Assembly: GCA_025517565.1 (NCBI GenBank)
Contig: JAOPKD010000018.1
Span: forward strand, 1 to 59,031
Length of the DNA: 59,031 nt
From: Halapricum hydrolyticum
GTDB lineage: Archaea > Halobacteriota > Halobacteria > Halobacteriales > Haloarculaceae
Direction of reading: 5' to 3'
The notes beneath the pieces are model-generated. The model was not told the DNA's origin, did not search any database, and saw nothing but the letters and a program-made list of their open reading frames with translations. The translations under genes and the position numbers were made by a program. Shown here piece by piece: positions 34,047-41,886 of this stretch. Each line of letters begins with the position of its first letter. The first letter of the stretch is position 1.

Positions 34047-34874
34047 ATGGTACACAGCGACTGGGGAGACTGGCTCCCACGCGCAATCGAGGATGCCGAC
34101 CCAGACGGTGTCGCGATCTGGTATCTCGGCTGCAACGGGTTCGTCCTCAAGGCCGACGACGGGACGACGGTGTTCGTCGATCCATACGTCGGCACCGGCG
34201 ACCCACCTCGCACTGTCCGGATGATCCCGGTGCCGTTCGACCCCGAGGACGTCGGCTCTGCCGACGCAGTGCTGGCGACACACGAGCACACCGATCACGT
34301 CCACGGCGAGTCGGCCGGACCGATCCTGTCTGACTCGGACGCCCCGTTCTACGCCCCCGACGACAGTCTCGCGGCCGCACGCGAGGCCGACTGGGGCGAA
34401 CGGTGGGACCTCGACGACGACCAGTTCGTCGAGGTGAGCGAGGGTGACACCTTCGAACTCGGGTCGCTGACGATCAGCGTCGAACCCGCGAACGACCCCG
34501 ACGCGACCCACCCCGTCGCGTACGTCTTCGAGCACGACGCCGGGACCTTCGTTCACGGCGGCGACGCCAGACCCGGCGCGTTCGAACCCGTCGGCGAGCA
34601 ATACGACGTCGACGTGGCCGCGCTGGCGTTCGGGAGTGCGGGTATGATCCGCGACAAACAGACCCGTGAGCCGAAGTACACGAAGTGGTACAGCGACGAA
34701 AACGAGATCATCGAAGCTGCCAACGAACTCCAGCTCGAGACGCTCGTGCCGACACACTGGGACATGTGGAAGGGACTGAACGCTGATCCCGCCGTGCTGC
34801 ACCACCACGCCCGGAGCTTCGGGTATCCCAGGCAAGTCAAGGTCGTCGAGATCGGCGACCGGATCGATCTGTGA
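34047..34874 (+). CDS. Metallo-beta-lactamase fold hydrolase, UlaG-like
   Basis: A 275-residue protein. AIWYLGCNGFVLKADDGTTVFVDPY is the MBL start, THEHTDHVHG the HxHxDH zinc motif, and further ligands lie in VHGGDARPGAF and LVPTHWDMWKG. The core and final LVPTHWDMWKG resemble UlaG (L-ascorbate-6-phosphate lactonase)-like hydrolases; the substrate is unknown and haloarchaeal members need not act on ascorbate. It is convergent with the por operon, ending 51 bp from porB. Confidence 0.85.
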   Translation: MVHSDWGDWLPRAIEDADPDGVAIWYLGCNGFVLKADDGTTVFVDPYVGTGDPPRTVRMIPVPFDPEDVGSADAVLATHEHTDHVHGESAGPILSDSDAPFYAPDDSLAAAREADWGERWDLDDDQFVEVSEGDTFELGSLTISVEPANDPDATHPVAYVFEHDAGTFVHGGDARPGAFEPVGEQYDVDVAALAFGSAGMIRDKQTREPKYTKWYSDENEIIEAANELQLETLVPTHWDMWKGLNADPAVLHHHARSFGYPRQVKVVEIGDRIDL

Positions 34875-34925
34875 ATTGAGGCAGTCTTCTCCCGCGAACG
34901 ACCGGCGGGAACAGAAAATGTGGTC

Positions 34926-35885
34926 CTAGGCGTCTAGCCCGAGGTCTTCAGCGCGATTGTCGATCCATTCCTGCAGTTCTTCGATCCCGACCTCGCCTTG
35001 CTCTTCGTCCTTGAAGAGGTGCTTGAACCGGCCCTGGTGTTCGAGCCACTCCTCGATCGGCTCGCGGTCGCGGATCTTGTTGACGCTCGTGATCTCGCCG
35101 TCTTCCATCTCGAAGACGGGGAACAGACCGGTTTTGACGGCCTTTTCGGCGAGGTCGATGGTCTTCGCGGAGTCGAAGCCCCAGCCGACCGGACAGGGCG
35201 CGTAGACGTGGATGAACTTCGGCCCGTCGATCTCCAGGGCCTTCTCGACTTTCTGCTTGAAGTCGTGGGGGCTGGAGATCGACGCCGTCGCGACGTACGG
35301 GGCACCGTGGTCGGCGACGATCGAGGCCATGTCTTTCTTGTTCGTGTCGTTCCCGATGCTCTCTTTGCCCGCGGGCGAGGTGGTCGTCGACGCGCCGAAG
35401 GGCGTCTGACTGGAGCGCTGGACGCCAGTGTTCATGTACGCCTCATTGTCGTACATGATGTAGAGGACGTCGTGGCCACGCTCCAGCATCCCGGACAGGG
35501 CGCGGAAGCCGATGTCGGCGGTCGCACCGTCGCCACCGATGGCGATGATGTTGAGGTCGTCGCTGTCCTGAACGTCCAGGTGCTCGGGATCGCGGCGGTC
35601 GAAGGATTTATACGCGGCTTCGACCCCCGCCGCGACGCTCGCGGCGTTCTCGAAGATGTTGTGGATGTAGCTGGTCCCCCAGGAGCTCTCGGGGTACGGC
35701 GTGGAGACGACCTCCATGCAGCCGGTGGCGTTCGTGACGATCGTGTTCTCGCCCGCTGCTTCGGTGATGTATTTCATCGCCAGCGCGGGGCCACAGCCGG
35801 CACACGCGCGGTGGCCGGCGTTCCACAGTTCCTCGCCGTGTTCGAGTTCGTCGGTGTAGTCCTGGTCTTGCAGATCGGAGCTCAT
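34926..35885 (-). CDS. porB: Pyruvate:ferredoxin oxidoreductase beta subunit
   Basis: A 319-residue TPP-binding subunit. CAGCGPALAMKYI near residue 25 and YAPCPVGWGFDSAKT near 220 supply Cys ligands of a [4Fe-4S] cluster; the TPP motif is GGDGATADIGFRALSGMLERGHDVLYIMYDN, followed by EAYMNTG typical of PorB. It is the last gene of porC-porD-porA-porB. The start at 35885 shares one base with the porA stop (TAATG). Stand-alone four-subunit POR is the archetype of thermophilic archaea and fermenters. Confidence 0.92.
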   Translation of the reverse strand: MSSDLQDQDYTDELEHGEELWNAGHRACAGCGPALAMKYITEAAGENTIVTNATGCMEVVSTPYPESSWGTSYIHNIFENAASVAAGVEAAYKSFDRRDPEHLDVQDSDDLNIIAIGGDGATADIGFRALSGMLERGHDVLYIMYDNEAYMNTGVQRSSQTPFGASTTTSPAGKESIGNDTNKKDMASIVADHGAPYVATASISSPHDFKQKVEKALEIDGPKFIHVYAPCPVGWGFDSAKTIDLAEKAVKTGLFPVFEMEDGEITSVNKIRDREPIEEWLEHQGRFKHLFKDEEQGEVGIEELQEWIDNRAEDLGLDA

Positions 35886-37117
35886 TATGCATCCCCTCCC
35901 TTGAGGAGTTCCGGGCGCAGTTGCGGCCACGATTCGCTCTCGTCGAAGTCCATCTTCGGGGTCGCCGTCTTGACGTCCTCGATGATGTCGGCGATGTCCT
36001 CGGGCTTGACGTCGCGGCCGGCCATGCCCAGGACGTAGCTCTTGACCGGGGGCTGGCTCTCGGCGTGATAGAGCGCACCCTTGATCTCGCCGGCGAAGGC
36101 ACTCTCGTAGCCGGGCGACATCTCCTTGGTCAGGACGGCGACGCTCTCGGCGTCAGCCAGTGCGTCTCGCAGTTCCGGAGCCGGGAACGGACGGAACACG
36201 CGGGGCCGGACCATACCGACCTTCTCGCCGTCCTCGCGGTAGGCGTCGACGACGTTGCGGATGGTCCCGGCGATCGAACCCATCGCGACGATGATGTGAT
36301 CGGCGTCGTCGGCGTAGTAGGTGTCGAGCATGCCGCCGTACTCGGTGTAATCCCGGCCGAAGACGTCCTTGAACTCCTCGACGGCGTCGGCCCAGACTTC
36401 CCGGGATTCCATCATCGCCCGCTGGATCTCGTAGCGGCTCTCCGTCCAGTGCTCGGGGCGAGCGTAGGCCCCCATCGTCTTCGGGTCGGACGGGTCGAGC
36501 GTGTATTCGGGTTCGCGGGGCGGGAGGAACTCGCTGACTTCCTCCTCGGTCGGAATGTTCGCGGGTTCCTGAACGTGCGTCAGAATGAACCCGTCGAAGT
36601 TCGACAGCGCCGGCAGATTGACCTGCTCGGCGACGCGGAAGCCCAGCAGGACGTGGTCGATGGCTTCCTGGACGTCCTCGGCGTGGAACTGCAACATCCC
36701 GCCGTCGCGCTCGGCGAAGGCGTCGGTGTGGTCGGCCCAGATCGACAGCGGAGCCGACAGCGACCGGTTGGCGACCGCCATCACGATGGGCAGGCGCATG
36801 CCGGCCGCAGTGAACAGCGGCTCGCTCATCAGTTTCAGGCCCTGGCTCGACGTGGCCGAGAACGCACGGGCACCCGCTGCCGACGCGCCGATACACGTCG
36901 ACGCGGCGTTGAACTCGCTGTCGACCTTGATGAACTCGCTGTCGAGCTTGCCGTCGGCGACCAGCTCGGAGAGTTTCTCGACGACGCCGGTCTGGGGCGT
37001 GATCGGGTAGGCCGACACCACGTCGGGGTTGGCGGCCATGACGCCTTTCGCGACCGCCGACGTCCCTTTCATCACTTCCTGTTCGTCCGAAGGGTTCTGC
37101 TGATCTGCTTGCGCCAT
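35885..37117 (-). CDS. porA: Pyruvate:ferredoxin oxidoreductase alpha subunit
   Basis: A 410-residue subunit. VMKGTSAVAKGVMAANPDVVSAYPITPQTGVVEKL is the alpha pyrimidine-binding start; SATSSQGLKLMSEPLFTAAGMRLPIVMAVANRSLSAP is the strongly conserved POR block. It has no fused gamma domain, unlike the KorA of this genome, so it belongs to the heterotetrameric class. It is translated directly after porD (one base between stop and start). Confidence 0.93.
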   Translation of the reverse strand: MAQADQQNPSDEQEVMKGTSAVAKGVMAANPDVVSAYPITPQTGVVEKLSELVADGKLDSEFIKVDSEFNAASTCIGASAAGARAFSATSSQGLKLMSEPLFTAAGMRLPIVMAVANRSLSAPLSIWADHTDAFAERDGGMLQFHAEDVQEAIDHVLLGFRVAEQVNLPALSNFDGFILTHVQEPANIPTEEEVSEFLPPREPEYTLDPSDPKTMGAYARPEHWTESRYEIQRAMMESREVWADAVEEFKDVFGRDYTEYGGMLDTYYADDADHIIVAMGSIAGTIRNVVDAYREDGEKVGMVRPRVFRPFPAPELRDALADAESVAVLTKEMSPGYESAFAGEIKGALYHAESQPPVKSYVLGMAGRDVKPEDIADIIEDVKTATPKMDFDESESWPQLRPELLKGGDA

Positions 37118-37118
37118 A

Positions 37119-37412
37119 TTATTTCACCTCACGTACCATTTCGATGGCGTCGGTCGGACAGACCTCCGCACAGATGCCACAGCCCTTGCAGTAATCCAGG
37201 TCGAAGCCGTAGAAGTCCTCGCCTTCGACAGGCTTGGCGGCCTGATCGGGACAGTACGTGTCACACTGTCCGCAGCCGATACAGGCGTCCGTGTCGATGA
37301 CCGGCTTGAACTCCCGCCAGGAGCCGGTCTTGTTCGCACGGGACGTGTTCGGTTCCGCGACGACGCCTGTCGTGATCTTCAGATTCTCGTATGGGTCTTG
37401 CGTGTCGCTCAT
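37119..37412 (-). CDS. porD: Pyruvate:ferredoxin oxidoreductase delta subunit, 2x[4Fe-4S] ferredoxin
   Basis: A 97-residue protein with two ferredoxin motifs: CIGCGQCDTYCPDQA and CKGCGICAEVCPTDAI, each CxxCxxCxxxCP. It relays electrons from the beta-subunit TPP to external ferredoxin. The N-terminal 45 residues (LKITTGVVAEPNTSRANKTGSWREFKPVID) match the PorD extension. It overlaps the porC stop by four bases (37409-37412). Confidence 0.93.
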   Translation of the reverse strand: MSDTQDPYENLKITTGVVAEPNTSRANKTGSWREFKPVIDTDACIGCGQCDTYCPDQAAKPVEGEDFYGFDLDYCKGCGICAEVCPTDAIEMVREVK

Positions 37413-37948
37413 GCGTGTACCTCCGTGTACGCGTCAGTCGTGGCTGCGACGTTCTTCTGTCCGATTTCACCCTCGAACTTGCGGGTAATGACGGCCTCGA
37501 GACTCTCCGTGCTCAACTTGTCCGTCGCACCCGCGAAGGCACCCAACAGGGCCGTGTTCATGATCGGTCGCCCGAGGTTCTCCAGCGCGATCTCCGTCGC
37601 GTCGACGGTGACGATCTCCGCGTCGGTGTCGATGTCGACGTCTTCGGGATCGGCGTCGGTGTTGACGAGCAGGATGCCGTCGTCGCTGAGCCCCTCGGTC
37701 ACGTCCACGTACTCCAGCAAGCTGGTGTCCTGGACGATGACGCAGTCCGGCTCCTCGACGTGACTCCGCTCGGTGATCTTTTCGTCGCTATACCGCACGT
37801 AGGCCTCGACGGGTGCTCCGCGTCGCTCGACACCGAACGATGGTGTCGCTTGCGACCAGATGCCGTCCTCGTGGCCTGCCTGTGCGAGCAGCTGGGCAAG
37901 CGTAACTGACCCTTGCCCACCGCGTCCGTGAATTCTGATCTGGTACAT
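37409..37948 (-). CDS. porC: Pyruvate:ferredoxin oxidoreductase gamma subunit
   Basis: A 179-residue subunit starting MYQIRIHGRGGQGSVTLAQLLAQAG, the gamma-domain hallmark GRGGQG, with PSFGVERRGAPVEAYVRYSDEKI and GRPIMNTALLGAFAGAT. It is the first gene of the por operon. A Shine-Dalgarno-like GGAGGG lies seven bases upstream (37956-37961), so, unlike most genes here, it is translated from a leadered mRNA. The start at 37948 is supported by this and by the conserved N-terminus. Confidence 0.92.
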   Translation of the reverse strand: MYQIRIHGRGGQGSVTLAQLLAQAGHEDGIWSQATPSFGVERRGAPVEAYVRYSDEKITERSHVEEPDCVIVQDTSLLEYVDVTEGLSDDGILLVNTDADPEDVDIDTDAEIVTVDATEIALENLGRPIMNTALLGAFAGATDKLSTESLEAVITRKFEGEIGQKNVAATTDAYTEVHA

Positions 37949-37955
37949 CGTGTGT

Positions 37956-37961
37956 CCCTCC
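37956..37961 (-). promoter_or_regulatory. Shine-Dalgarno-like site of porC
   Basis: CCCTCC on the plus strand (GGAGGG on the mRNA), seven bases before the ATG at 37948. It decides the start and implies a leader of roughly 55-60 nt from the TATA-like CTTATGC at 38030-38036. Confidence 0.55.
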
Positions 37962-38058
37962 GGGAATGGAGATGGCCCCTGACAGTCACACCGACGCAGA
38001 CCGTCGGTGCCTGGACCACCGTAGATTCTCTTATGCTTTCCAACCACTCACCATTTGA

Positions 38059-38074
38059 CCCCCAAAATACGGGG
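38059..38074. promoter_or_regulatory. CCCCCAA-type box upstream of the por promoter (box 1)
   Basis: CCCCCAAAATACGGGG, partly palindromic, about 25 bp upstream of the por TATA-like element. It resembles box 2 at 38266-38280. Inference: a shared regulator of por and ppc. Confidence 0.4.
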
Positions 38075-38265
38075 TGTTTAAGAGATAGCCGAGTATGCTT
38101 CAGGAACGTTCATCATCGTAGGGAAAACCATTATAGATTCTAAAATTATCAATTATCAACTTTCCCGCGGCGCTTAACCCCGGTGGTGACAGATACGTAA
38201 TTGGAGACGCCGTCACATACCAGTCAAACCGTTCCACGAGTCGACAGTCGATAGTGTGCATCTCA

Positions 38266-38280
38266 CCCCCAATATTTGGG
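38266..38280. promoter_or_regulatory. CCCCCAA-type box between por and ppc (box 2)
   Basis: CCCCCAATATTTGGG, a near-perfect inverted repeat (CCCAA-TAT-TTGGG) that shares CCCCCAA with box 1. It is about 190 bp upstream of the ppc TATA-like element, and just upstream of a possible 53-codon leftward ORF (38100-38261). Confidence 0.4.
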
Positions 38281-38500
38281 TATGAATGGAGGCATGATAT
38301 ACCATGGCCTGGCGTGGCCACACTCCGGGGATATTATAATAAAATATATTATATTAGGATATCCCAATCGTCCAGAAACCCGGGCTTGGGGCCAAACGAT
38401 CCGTATCGCTCCCTGCTGAGCGCGGTTGTTAACGAACAATACTATGATACGTCCGTCCTGATCCGCCAACGTTATACCTTAGCCCCTGTCAGAGGGTGGT

Positions 38501-41200
38501 ATGAATTTGCACGCCAGAGAGATCAACCAGGACGTCAGGGAACTGGGAGAGCTCCTGGGATCAGTTATCAAACAACAAAGCTCGGAAGAGGCGTTCGACC
38601 TCGTCGAGACGGTTCGGAATGCCGCGATCCACTACCGTCGTGGCGAGGCCGACAGCCGCGAGCCGATTCACGACACGCTCGATCGACTCTCCCCGGAAAA
38701 ACAGGACGTTATCGCACGCGCCTTTACTACCTACTTCGAACTCATCAATCTCGCGGAAGAACGCCAGCGCGTCCGGGAGATCCGGGAGGGAAGTCAGGAA
38801 GGGACACTCGAAGACAGCGTCCAGGAAGTCGCCGAATACCTGTACCAGAACGACGTCGATCCGGAGACTGTCGAGTCGATCCTCGACGACGTGCTGATCC
38901 AGCCGACGTTCACGGCCCATCCGACCGAGGCTCGACGGAAGACGGTCAAGGCGAAACTCCGGGACGTTGCCGGCAACCTGGAGGAACTCGACGAGGTCCG
39001 CCTGACCGACAACGAGGATCGGCGAATCCGTCAAAACGTCCGCGCGCAGGTGACGAGCCTCTGGCAGACGCCGCAGGTCAGGGATCGTCGTCCCGAAGTC
39101 ACTGACGAAGCACTGAACGTGCAGTGGTACATCGAGAACGTTCTGTTCGACGTCATCGACGAGGTCTACGAGGAGTTCGAGTGGGCACTGGATGAGGTCT
39201 ACGAGTCCGAGGTCGAGGTCCCCAAGCTCTACGAGTTCCGCTCGTGGGCCGGCTCGGACCGTGACGGCAATCCGTTCGTGACGCCCGAGGTCACCGCCGA
39301 GACGCTCGAACGACAGCGTGACGTCGTCCTTCAGCTGTACCGCGACCGTCTCAAAGAACTCTCGGGCGTGCTGACTCAGGACGGACGCCAGATCGACGTC
39401 GGGGAACGCTTCCAGGAGCGACTCGACGCCCATCGGGAACGCTTGCCGGGCGTCGCCGCCGAGGCCGAAGAGCGCTACCCCGACGAACCGTACCGACAGA
39501 AGCTCAAGCTGATGCGCGAGTCGGTAATGCGGGTTTCGGACGTTCGCTCGGGCGGCTACAGCGACGAAGAGGAGTTCCTCGAGGATCTGCAGGCGATCGA
39601 TGAGAGCCTCGAACGCAACGGTGCCGGCCAGATCTCCGAGACGTACGTCGAACCGCTGATTCGGAAGGTCGCGACGTTCGGGTTCAGCCTCGCCAGTCTC
39701 GACCTGCGCGACCACAGGGGGATGCACACCAATGCCATCGCCGAAGCCCTCGAACAGCAGGAGGGTATCGACTACGAGGGGATGGACGAACAGGAGCGCC
39801 AGGAGTTCCTGACCGAGGCGATCCTGCAGGATCGGCCGGTCATCGACATCGAGGACAGAGCGGGGCTCTCCGACGATGCCGAGCGTGTACTCAGACGGTT
39901 CGAGGAGACGGCCGAGTGGCAGAAAGAGTACGGCGTCGACGCGATCGACACCTACGCGATCAGCTGGTTCGAAGAGCCCAGTCACGGACTGGAGGTGCTG
40001 TTCCTCGGTGACCAGGCCGGGATCGTCGACCTGCCGGGCTACTGTGGGTTCGACATCGTCCCGCTGCTGGAGAGCGAGTACGCGCTCTCGGGCGCACGAC
40101 GGATCATGGGGACGCTGTTCGAGAACGAAGCCTACGCGCAGGCGCTCGAAGCACGGAATGATACCCAGGAGATCATGCTGGGGTACTCCGACTCCAACAA
40201 GGAGAACGGTTACCTCGCTGCACAGTGGTCGCTGTACCGCAACCAGAAGCGACTGGCCGCCATTCACGACGACTACGACGTGGACCTGCGACTGTTTCAC
40301 GGCCGTGGGGGGTCGATCTCTCGCGGCGGCGTCCCGATGCACGAGGCGATGCTGGCGCTGCCTAACGAGACCTGTAATGGGCAGATCAAGTTCACCGAAC
40401 AGGGGGAAGCCATCGCCGAAAAGTACGCCAACGACAGCATCGCCGAGCGTAACCTCGAACAGATGGCCAGCGCGCAGGTCAAGGCGCGCCACAACGCCAT
40501 GCACGACCCCGTCGAGGAGATCCCCGACGAGTGGATGTCAGCGATGGAGTCCGCGTCCGACGCCGCCCGCGAGGAGTACCGGGGACTGCTCGAGACCGAC
40601 GGGTTCGTCTCGTTCTTCGAGCAGGCGACGCCGATCACTGTCATCGAAAACCTGAATCTCGGCTCGCGTCCGGCCTCACGGAGCGGAGAGCGCAGCGTCG
40701 AGGACCTGCGGGCGATCCCGTGGGTGTTTTCCTGGACGCAGGCTCGCTGTATCATTCCTGGCTGGTACTCGCTGGCCTCCGGGCTGAACGCCTACCTCGA
40801 CAACGGTGGCGACATCGAGACGCTCCAGAAGATGTACGACGAGTGGCCGTTCTTCAACACGATCCTGGATCACGCGGCACTGGCACTGGCCCGCACCGAC
40901 ATGGAGATCGCCCAGGAATACGCCGATCTGGCCGAGGACGATCTCCGCGAGAAGGTCTTCCCGACCATCCGCGAGGAATACGAGAACGCGGTCGACCTCG
41001 TCCTCGAGATCACGCAGCGTGACAGTCTGACCCACCGCGAGTGGCTCGAAGAGAACCTCGAACGTCGCAACCCCTACGTCGATCCGCTGAACCTCCTCCA
41101 GACCCGGCTGCTGGCCCAGAGCCACCTCACGGAAACCGAAAAGCAGACGCTCCGGCTGACCGTTCACGGCATCGCTGCCGGCATGAAAAACACCGGATAG
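38501..41200 (+). CDS. ppc: Phosphoenolpyruvate carboxylase
   Basis: An 899-residue enzyme that carboxylates PEP to oxaloacetate. Catalytic motifs are complete: TFTAHPTEARRKT (His 140), FRSWAGSDRDGNPFVT, MLGYSDSNKENGYLAAQWSLY and LRLFHGRGGSISRGG, plus the C-terminal NTG end typical of the bacterial-type enzyme. It starts 27 bp after a TATA-like box and is probably leaderless. It diverges from the por operon, so PEP/pyruvate-node enzymes are controlled from one intergenic region. Allosteric residues were not assessed. Confidence 0.96.
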   Translation: MNLHAREINQDVRELGELLGSVIKQQSSEEAFDLVETVRNAAIHYRRGEADSREPIHDTLDRLSPEKQDVIARAFTTYFELINLAEERQRVREIREGSQEGTLEDSVQEVAEYLYQNDVDPETVESILDDVLIQPTFTAHPTEARRKTVKAKLRDVAGNLEELDEVRLTDNEDRRIRQNVRAQVTSLWQTPQVRDRRPEVTDEALNVQWYIENVLFDVIDEVYEEFEWALDEVYESEVEVPKLYEFRSWAGSDRDGNPFVTPEVTAETLERQRDVVLQLYRDRLKELSGVLTQDGRQIDVGERFQERLDAHRERLPGVAAEAEERYPDEPYRQKLKLMRESVMRVSDVRSGGYSDEEEFLEDLQAIDESLERNGAGQISETYVEPLIRKVATFGFSLASLDLRDHRGMHTNAIAEALEQQEGIDYEGMDEQERQEFLTEAILQDRPVIDIEDRAGLSDDAERVLRRFEETAEWQKEYGVDAIDTYAISWFEEPSHGLEVLFLGDQAGIVDLPGYCGFDIVPLLESEYALSGARRIMGTLFENEAYAQALEARNDTQEIMLGYSDSNKENGYLAAQWSLYRNQKRLAAIHDDYDVDLRLFHGRGGSISRGGVPMHEAMLALPNETCNGQIKFTEQGEAIAEKYANDSIAERNLEQMASAQVKARHNAMHDPVEEIPDEWMSAMESASDAAREEYRGLLETDGFVSFFEQATPITVIENLNLGSRPASRSGERSVEDLRAIPWVFSWTQARCIIPGWYSLASGLNAYLDNGGDIETLQKMYDEWPFFNTILDHAALALARTDMEIAQEYADLAEDDLREKVFPTIREEYENAVDLVLEITQRDSLTHREWLEENLERRNPYVDPLNLLQTRLLAQSHLTETEKQTLRLTVHGIAAGMKNTG

Positions 41201-41345
41201 CGCTGTCTGCTGCGGCGGCCGACGCGATCTGTCGCCGTTTTCTTCGCCGACGATCCGGCCGACGGCTCGCCGCTGTCTGCCTCACTGCCGGTCGTTCGAT
41301 ACGCTGTAATAATTCCGCCACCCGAATAGTGCAAGGATAGAACCA

Positions 41346-41353
41346 TTTATTTA
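41346..41353 (+). promoter_or_regulatory. TATA box of the universal stress protein gene
   Basis: TTTATTTA about 30 bp before the ATG at 41380. Confidence 0.5.
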
Positions 41354-41379
41354 CGTCCGGGAAAACATATCCGAGAGGA

Positions 41380-41835
41380 ATGACGCTTCACACAATCCTG
41401 CTAGCAGTCGGACCGGACGACAACGATCGCGCAGAAGAACTCGCGGAGGCAGTCGTCGAGGTCGGGAAGCCGGCCGGTGCTGAGGTAGTCATCGCGCACG
41501 TATTCACCGAAAGCGAGTTCCGGCGAGCAGCCGAGCGGCTGGATTTCGACGACGACCTGGCAGATCCCAACGAGGTCGCGAAACGCCACCAGACCGTTCG
41601 GACGATGACCGATTTGTTCGACGAGGCCGGGATCGACTACACGATCCGCGGGGAAGTCGGCGATCACGCCGAAGAGATCGTCGAGCTAGCGGAGAAAGTC
41701 GGAGCCGATCGGGTCATCGTCGGCGGCCGCAAGCGATCGCCGACCGGCAAGGCCGTGTTCGGGTCGACGGCTCAGTCCGTCATGCTCGACGCTCCCTGCC
41801 CGGTGACGTTCGTGCGCGGCCCAGACATGGAGTAA
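41380..41835 (+). CDS. Universal stress protein A family
   Basis: A 151-residue UspA-domain protein with the Rossmann-like start MTLHTILLAVGPDDNDRAEELAEAVVEVG and the ATP-binding-type signature GGRKRSPTGKAVFGSTAQSVMLDAPCPVTFVRG (GxxGx9GS). Such proteins bind ATP and modulate stress responses; haloarchaea have dozens. It starts with a leaderless promoter and is the last rightward gene before the leftward glpABC operon. Specific partner unknown. Confidence 0.88.
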   Translation: MTLHTILLAVGPDDNDRAEELAEAVVEVGKPAGAEVVIAHVFTESEFRRAAERLDFDDDLADPNEVAKRHQTVRTMTDLFDEAGIDYTIRGEVGDHAEEIVELAEKVGADRVIVGGRKRSPTGKAVFGSTAQSVMLDAPCPVTFVRGPDME

Positions 41836-41886
41836 CACGCGGCTGTTACGCTGCCAGCAACCAGCGCTCGAAAGAGAGAGCGCCGA

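Larger units (their letters stand above)
37949..38500. other. Divergent por-ppc intergenic region
   Basis: Holds the por leader (37949-38010), box 1, box 2, a very AT-rich tract (about 38330-38372, including ATTATAATAAAATATATTAT) and the ppc promoter with GTTATACC at 38471-38478, about 27 bp before the ATG. A leftward 53-codon ORF starting MHTIDCRLVERFDWY (ATG at 38261, stop at 38100) is possible; its first half has haloarchaeal codon bias but its second half does not, so I leave it uncalled. Confidence 0.5.
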
